This document shows, piece by piece, positions 59,834 through 64,000 of a stretch of 64,000 nucleotides of DNA. Position 1 is the stretch's first letter. The number at the start of each line of letters is the position of its first letter. The stretch is from assembly GCF_003382365.1 (NCBI RefSeq), contig NZ_QTSU01000003.1, positions 1 to 64,000 on the forward strand, written 5' to 3'. The notes under the pieces were generated by a model. It had not been told where the DNA came from. It searched no databases and worked only from the letters and a program-made list of their open reading frames with translations. A program made the position numbers and the translations under genes. The DNA is from Lysobacter silvisoli (GTDB lineage Bacteria; Pseudomonadota; Gammaproteobacteria; Xanthomonadales; Xanthomonadaceae).

Positions 59834-61087
59834 ATGGTCCACGCGCTGCTGCTGCAGATGCTGGTCATCCTGGCCACCGCGCGCGCCTGTGGCCTGCTGC
59901 TGCGCCACCTGGGCCAGCCGGCCGTGGTCGGCGAGATGGCCGCCGGCTTCGTGCTCGGGCCGGTAGTGTTCGGCGCGCTGTTCCCGCAATGGCATGCGCA
60001 GCTGTTCGCCGCCGACAGCCTGCCGGCCTTGAGTTCGCTGTCGACCCTGGGCCTGGTGCTGTTCATGTTCATCGTCGGCGCCGAGCTGCGCGCGCCCGAC
60101 GGCGTGCGCGCGCAACTGCGCGAAGCCGGCGCGGTCGGCGCGCTGGGCGTGCTGTTGCCGATGGTGCTCGGGCTGGCGGTGTCGCCCTGGCTGCATCCGC
60201 TGGCGCCGGCGGGCGTGGGCTTCTGGCCGTTCGCCTTGTTCATGGCCGCGGCCATGTCGATCACCGCCTTCCCGGTAATGGCGCGCATCCTCAAGGACCG
60301 CGGCATGTCGCAGACCCGGCTGGGTCGGCTGGCGTTGGGCTCGGCGGCGATCGCCGACGTGTTCGCCTGGATCGTGCTGGCCCTGGTGGTGGCGCTGACC
60401 GGCGCCGGCGAAGGCGCCTGGGGCCTGGCCAAGACCACGCTGGGCCTGGTCGCGCTGATGGCGCTGGCCTTCGGCCTGCTCAAGCCGCTGTACGCCTGGC
60501 TGCTGCGCCGTTATGCCGCCGACGGGCTGCCCTCGGTCAACGTGCTCGCGGCGTTGATGATCGGCCTGCTGGCCTGCGCCGCGCTGACCGAATGGCTGGG
60601 CCTGCACGCGGTGTTCGGCGCCTTCGTGTTCGGCGCCTGCCTGCCGCGCGACGACCATCTGCTGCGCACGCTGACCGAGCGCCTGGAGTACGCGTCGGTG
60701 GTGATCCTGATGCCGATCTTCTTCGCCCTCGCCGGGCTCAACACCCGCGCCGACGCCTTCGTCGGCGCCGGCCTGGGCGCGCTGGCGCTGATCCTGGCGG
60801 TGGCGGTGGTGGGCAAGGTCGTCGGCGGCGCGCTGGGCGCGCGCATCGCCGGCTACGGCTGGCGCGACAGCATGGCCGCCGGCGCGCTGATGAACGCGCG
60901 CGGGCTGATGGAGTTGATCGTGATGAAGGTGGGCCTGGACGCCGGCCTGATCGGACCCGAGCTGTTCACCATGCTGCTGGTGATGGCCATCGTGACCACG
61001 GTGATGACCTCGCCGCTGCTGAGCCTGTTCGCAGGCCGCGCCGCGGCCGGCGACGCGCCGCATACGCGCGGCGCGCGCTCGCCCTAG
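59834..61087 (+). CDS. CPA2-family cation:proton antiporter without TrkA-N domain
   Basis: 417 residues and about 12 membrane segments, Na/H exchanger domain only. GQPAVVGEMAAGFVLGPVVFG, AAMSITAFPVMARILKDRGM and MNARGLMELIVMKVGLDAGLI are KefB/CPA2 motifs. It lacks the cytoplasmic nucleotide-binding domain of the antiporter at 17540. It follows the glycosyltransferase by 21 bases, so it may be read with the pigment genes. Its stop lies only three bases from the end of the convergent lipoprotein gene. Confidence 0.9.
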   Translation: MVHALLLQMLVILATARACGLLLRHLGQPAVVGEMAAGFVLGPVVFGALFPQWHAQLFAADSLPALSSLSTLGLVLFMFIVGAELRAPDGVRAQLREAGAVGALGVLLPMVLGLAVSPWLHPLAPAGVGFWPFALFMAAAMSITAFPVMARILKDRGMSQTRLGRLALGSAAIADVFAWIVLALVVALTGAGEGAWGLAKTTLGLVALMALAFGLLKPLYAWLLRRYAADGLPSVNVLAALMIGLLACAALTEWLGLHAVFGAFVFGACLPRDDHLLRTLTERLEYASVVILMPIFFALAGLNTRADAFVGAGLGALALILAVAVVGKVVGGALGARIAGYGWRDSMAAGALMNARGLMELIVMKVGLDAGLIGPELFTMLLVMAIVTTVMTSPLLSLFAGRAAAGDAPHTRGARSP

Positions 61088-61089
61088 CC

Positions 61090-61578
61090 TTAGTTGTTGC
61101 GCGGCGGGGCCGGAGGCGCCGGCGGTGCGGGCGGGGCCGGCACCGCGTCGGGCGGCGGCGGATTGGCCATCCAGATCGCCACGCCATGGCCATACTTCTG
61201 CCGCGGGCTGATGTCGATGCCCACGCCGCCGGAACTGAAGCTGCGGCCGCCGTAACGGCCGCCGCCGGCGCCGACGCTGACTCCGCCGCCGCCGTAGCCG
61301 TCCTCGGTGCCCTGGAACAGCACGCCGTTGGCGCCGAGCTTGGCCGCCTCGTTGCGCAGCTTGGTGATCACCGAGTTCATCTTGTTCTGTTCGCCGTAGG
61401 TGAACGCGCCGCTGTTGCTCTGGAGCATGGCGATCTGCTCGTAGCCGCCGGCGGGCGGGGCGAAGTACACCCGCACCTGGGCGGGATCGATCGGCGGCCG
61501 CGGCGAGCCGACCAGCACGTGCGAGCTGGCGCAGGCGGCCAGCAACGGCAGCAGCAAGGCGAGGGCATAACGGCGCAT
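61090..61578 (-). CDS. Lipoprotein with Gly- and Pro/Ala-rich tail
   Basis: 162 residues. The signal peptide ends in LLAAC, so the Cys should be lipidated. The N-terminal half (VRVYFAPPAGGYEQIAMLQSNSG, NSVITKLRNEAAKLGANGVLFQG) resembles the DUF4156-type small lipoproteins with a SHOCT-like helix. A Gly-rich segment then a Pro/Ala tail ([13 protein letters not shown]) follow. Function unknown. GGAG lies 7 nt before the ATG. Confidence 0.8.
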   Translation of the reverse strand: MRRYALALLLPLLAACASSHVLVGSPRPPIDPAQVRVYFAPPAGGYEQIAMLQSNSGAFTYGEQNKMNSVITKLRNEAAKLGANGVLFQGTEDGYGGGGVSVGAGGGRYGGRSFSSGGVGIDISPRQKYGHGVAIWMANPPPPDAVPAPPAPPAPPAPPRNN

Positions 61579-61688
61579 GGCAGGACTCCGCTGCGGTGGT
61601 GGTTGCATGCTACCGCCGCCCCGGCCAGGCCGCGTGAGCGCACGCCGAACGGGCGCGGCGGCCCGACGGAAGGCCGCCGGGGCGGGGC

Positions 61689-62429
61689 CTAGCCCATACC
61701 GCCGTTGACCCCGATCACCTGGCCGTTGATGTAGCCGGCCAGGTCCGAACACAGGAAGCCGACCAGGGCCGCCACCTCCTCGGGCTTGCCGGCGCGGCCG
61801 GCGGGCACCAGCTGGCGCAGGGTTTCGGGCGGGAAGGTGTCGGCGGTCATGCGGCCCTCGATCACGCCCGGCGCGACCACGTTGACGGTGATGCCGCGCG
61901 AGGCCATCTCGCGCGACAGCGACATCGAGGCGCCGTGCAGCCCGGCCTTGGCCGCGGCGTAGTTGGTCTGGCCGCGATTGCCCAGCACCGCCGCCACCGA
62001 CGACACGCTGACGATGCGGCCCCAGCGCGTGCGCGCCATCGGCAGCAGCAGCGGCTGGGTGACGTGGAAGAAGCCGTGCAGCGACACGTCGACGACCCGC
62101 TTCCACTGCCGCTCGCTCATGCCCGCCATCGGCGCGTCGTCGTGCACGCCGGCGTTGTTGATCACGGCCTGGATCGGCCCGTCGGCCAGCAGCGCTTCCA
62201 ATGCCTGGCGCGCGGCCTCGCCGTCGGCCACGTCGAAGGCGCAGGCCTGGGCGCGGCCGCCGTCGGCGCGGATCGCCGCGGCCACCGCTTCGGCGCGTTC
62301 CAGGTGGGCGTTGGCATGCACGATGGTGTCGAAGCCGTCCGCGGCCAGGCGCCGGCAGATCGCGCCGCCCAAATCGCCGCTGCCGCCGGTGACCAGGGCG
62401 CGGCGGACGGTGGAGGACGGCTGGCTCAT
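61689..62429 (-). CDS. FabG-like 3-oxoacyl-ACP reductase of the aryl polyene cluster
   Basis: 246 residues, short-chain dehydrogenase. Rossmann motif TGGSGDLGGAI, NNAG, catalytic Ser in SVSSVAAVLG, YxxxK in NYAAAKAGLHG, and GYINGQVIGVNGGMG at the end. It should reduce the keto group in each chain extension cycle, after the ketosynthase and before the dehydratase encoded nearby. A start at 62429 (MSQPSSTVRRALVTGG) is preferred to the upstream ATG at 62504. Confidence 0.9.
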   Translation of the reverse strand: MSQPSSTVRRALVTGGSGDLGGAICRRLAADGFDTIVHANAHLERAEAVAAAIRADGGRAQACAFDVADGEAARQALEALLADGPIQAVINNAGVHDDAPMAGMSERQWKRVVDVSLHGFFHVTQPLLLPMARTRWGRIVSVSSVAAVLGNRGQTNYAAAKAGLHGASMSLSREMASRGITVNVVAPGVIEGRMTADTFPPETLRQLVPAGRAGKPEEVAALVGFLCSDLAGYINGQVIGVNGGMG

Positions 62430-62532
62430 GCGGCGGACTCGAGGCAACGGAAACCACGATTGTCCCCGCAGCGCGGTCACGGCGGAAGCGGCCCGCGCGC
62501 GCATGGCGAACCTCCGGCCGCGCCGCGGCGCT

Positions 62533-63018
62533 TCAGTACGGCGAGAACCCCTCGGGGTACGGCGGCTCGCCGTCGTCGCCGTGGTCGCGCCCGGTCTGCT
62601 CCAGGGTCTGGGTGACGATGGCGCCGGTGTCGCTGCAGGCCAGCTGCTGGATGCCCTGCCATACCGCCCAGTCCTCGCCGTTGCCGTCCAGCGCCACGAT
62701 CCAGAACTGCAGCGTGCGCCGCGCGTAGGGCTCCTCGCGGATCGAGGGCGGATCGACGAACGTCACCAGGGTCGCGCCGCTGTCGTCCTGGCTCTCGTTC
62801 CAGCCGTTGAACACCCGCGACTGGCCGTGCACCAGCTGGAACAGGTCGGTCCAGGTGTCGGGCTCCATACCTTCGACGTAGGGCCGGTCGGTACGCTCGA
62901 TCCAGTTCAGGCGCGCGTTGTCGCGCTCTTCCAGGGCCAGACGCAGGGTGAAGCGATGGCCGAACTGGCCGTCCTCCCGATAAGGCACGACGCTTACTAA
63001 CTCGAACGCGATGGGCAC
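62533..63018 (-). CDS. Protein of unknown function within the aryl polyene cluster
   Basis: 161 residues, cytoplasmic, no signal peptide or membrane segment. Rich in Trp, Asp and Glu: LNWIERTDRPYVEGMEPD, FNGWNESQDDSG, WIVALDGNGEDWAVWQGI. No domain I recognise. A GTG start at 63018 is chosen because GGAG lies 7 nt upstream; an upstream ATG at 63045 has no ribosome site. It lies between the dehydratase and FabG genes in the same direction, so a pigment-related role is possible. A chance insertion into the cluster is the alternative. Confidence 0.65.
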   Translation of the reverse strand: MPIAFELVSVVPYREDGQFGHRFTLRLALEERDNARLNWIERTDRPYVEGMEPDTWTDLFQLVHGQSRVFNGWNESQDDSGATLVTFVDPPSIREEPYARRTLQFWIVALDGNGEDWAVWQGIQQLACSDTGAIVTQTLEQTGRDHGDDGEPPYPEGFSPY

Positions 63019-63094
63019 GGCGGCTCTCCGGTGGCGTGGGCGCATGCGCGCGCGACACCTACCAGGAACGCGGCGCCGACAGCGCCGTGAACGC

Positions 63095-63529
63095 TCAGCC
63101 TTCCGGGCGCAGCATCACCGCGGCACGGCCTTGCGCGAGCAGCTCGCCTTCGTGACGCAAGGCGAACTCGTACTGCCAGCTGTCGCCGCCATCGACGAGC
63201 TTGCGCGCCTGCGCCCGGATCGCGCCGGGCAGGTCGTCGATGCGCGCGGTGTGCAGCTCCACGCCGCGCAGCGCCACCAGCAAACCCGGCCGCGCCGCAC
63301 CATCGGCCTGCTGCGCCAGCAGGCCGCCGTGCACCGCCATCGCCTGCGCGCCGTATTCGCACAGATGCACCGCGTGCAGGCGGTCGCCGCTGCGCAGCGG
63401 GTGCGCGGGATCGCGGTGGCCGTGGCTGCGCAGTTCGATGCTGTCCTGGTCCCAGGCCAGCACTTCTTCCCACAGGCACATCAGGCCCTGGTGCGGGATC
63501 AGCGCGGCGATGGCCTCACGCGTGCGCAT
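63095..63529 (-). CDS. Hotdog-fold 3-hydroxyacyl-ACP dehydratase of the aryl polyene cluster
   Basis: 144 residues. IPHQGLMCLWEEVLAWDQDSI at the N terminus resembles the IPH motif and following strand of ApeI/ApeP and FabZ-like dehydratases, and LHAVHLCEYGAQAMAVHGGLL is the helix of the hotdog fold. It should remove water to create each double bond of the polyene. The ATG at 63529 follows GGAGG by 7 nt and overlaps the MMPL gene end by 14 bp. Confidence 0.82.
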   Translation of the reverse strand: MRTREAIAALIPHQGLMCLWEEVLAWDQDSIELRSHGHRDPAHPLRSGDRLHAVHLCEYGAQAMAVHGGLLAQQADGAARPGLLVALRGVELHTARIDDLPGAIRAQARKLVDGGDSWQYEFALRHEGELLAQGRAAVMLRPEG

Positions 63530-64000
63530 CGACGCCTCCGCGCGAGGCGGGCGCACGCACGATCAGCAGCGCCATGACGAAGTTGAAGGCCACGCCCAGG
63601 GCCACGGTCAGGCCGATCGCGCGCAGCACCGGAATCGACGACAGCGCCAGCAGCGCGAACACCAGCAAGGTGGTCAGGCTGCAGACGATCACCGCGTGCA
63701 GGGTGCGCAGCTGCTCGGCGTAGTCGTCGCTGGCATGGTCGAAGAACAGCGCGTAGTCCAGGCCCAGGCCGGCGGCCAGGATCAGCGCGACCAGGTGGAA
63801 CAGGTTGAGCTCCACGCCCAGGCCGCGCAGCACGGCCAGGATCAGCAGCGTGGTCAGCGCCATCGGCGCCAGCACCCGCAGCACCCGGCGCGGCGAGCGC
63901 AGCGCGATCCAGACCGTGCCCGCCAGCAGCACCGCGGCGATCGCCAGCGCCAGCAGCACGCGGCCGCGGTAGGCGGCCACCAGCGACTCGGACGCCTGCT
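63516..64000 (-). CDS. MMPL/RND-type exporter, C-terminal part (continues beyond window)
   Basis: About 161 residues are visible at the C terminus. Five membrane segments occur (LALAIAAVLLAGTVWIAL, ALTTLLILAVLRGLG, LVALILAAGLGLDYALFF, LTTLLVFALLALSS, AIGLTVALGVAFNFVMALLIV). GLGLDYALFFDHASDD is the conserved MMPL motif in the fourth membrane helix of each half. In aryl polyene clusters an MMPL protein exports the polyene-lipid to the outer membrane. The 5' part lies outside the window. Confidence 0.85.
   Translation of the reverse strand, partial: QASESLVAAYRGRVLLALAIAAVLLAGTVWIALRSPRRVLRVLAPMALTTLLILAVLRGLGVELNLFHLVALILAAGLGLDYALFFDHASDDYAEQLRTLHAVIVCSLTTLLVFALLALSSIPVLRAIGLTVALGVAFNFVMALLIVRAPASRGGVDAHA

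Overview
This is a GC-rich (about 70% by eye) chromosomal window that looks like Lysobacter or a close relative in the Xanthomonadaceae. The pointers are the RhlB, UvrD, PolA, Rho and CydAB sequences, a type IV secretion effector with the Xanthomonadales XVIPCD tail, part of a xanthomonadin-type aryl polyene cluster, many secreted peptidases, and GTAG-type REP repeats. I see no phage, integrase, insertion sequence, CRISPR array, tRNA or rRNA.

Layout. 1-2.8 kb: 5' part of a large secreted tandem-repeat protein. 3.4-4.4 kb: XRE/cupin regulator with palindromes upstream and a possible small RNA downstream. 4.4-7.7 kb: ung with an overlapping two-receiver response regulator, then ftsE-ftsX. 8-12.9 kb: small secreted protein, rhlB, trxA, rho. 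12.9-15.2 kb: first copy of a composite intergenic repeat and a putative XVIPCD effector. 15.4-19.4 kb: two secreted proteins and a KefB/C-type antiporter. 19.5-23.1 kb: giant membrane ankyrin protein overlapping a YcgL gene. 23.2-26.3 kb: second repeat copy and the cydAB quinol oxidase. 26.5-30.6 kb: S9 peptidase, secreted protein, hemF. 30.6-35.4 kb: REP cluster, DUF421 protein, an sX13-like small RNA downstream of polA, polA, DUF2782 lipoprotein, GNAT acetyltransferase. 35.6-41.8 kb: secreted metzincin, third repeat copy, uvrD, HELSH metallopeptidase, small Cys-rich secreted protein. 41.8-49.6 kb: UPF0114 protein, an overlapping run of GST, DPP-IV-like peptidase and transglutaminase-like protein, a Cys-cluster membrane protein, a Coa1-like protein and a DUF885 peptidase. 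49.6-56.9 kb: an 1894-residue alpha-2-macroglobulin, a second XRE/cupin paralogue, a YdcF-like protein. 57-64 kb: a split aryl polyene locus. Ketosynthase, chain length factor and glycosyltransferase lie on the plus strand. FabG, an unknown protein, a dehydratase and an MMPL exporter lie on the minus strand. An antiporter and a lipoprotein sit between the two arms.

How it works together. Most of the window is core housekeeping: DNA repair (ung, uvrD, polA), RNA metabolism and termination (rhlB, rho), division (ftsEX), respiration (cydAB, Coa1-like) and haem synthesis (hemF). Around it is an envelope and secreted layer (peptidases, macroglobulin, repeat adhesin, pigment export, T4SS effector) that fits a predatory, competitive soil bacterium. 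Points for follow-up are the XVIPCD protein without an obvious immunity gene, two candidate small RNAs, the dispersed composite repeat, and unknown proteins inside otherwise recognisable loci.
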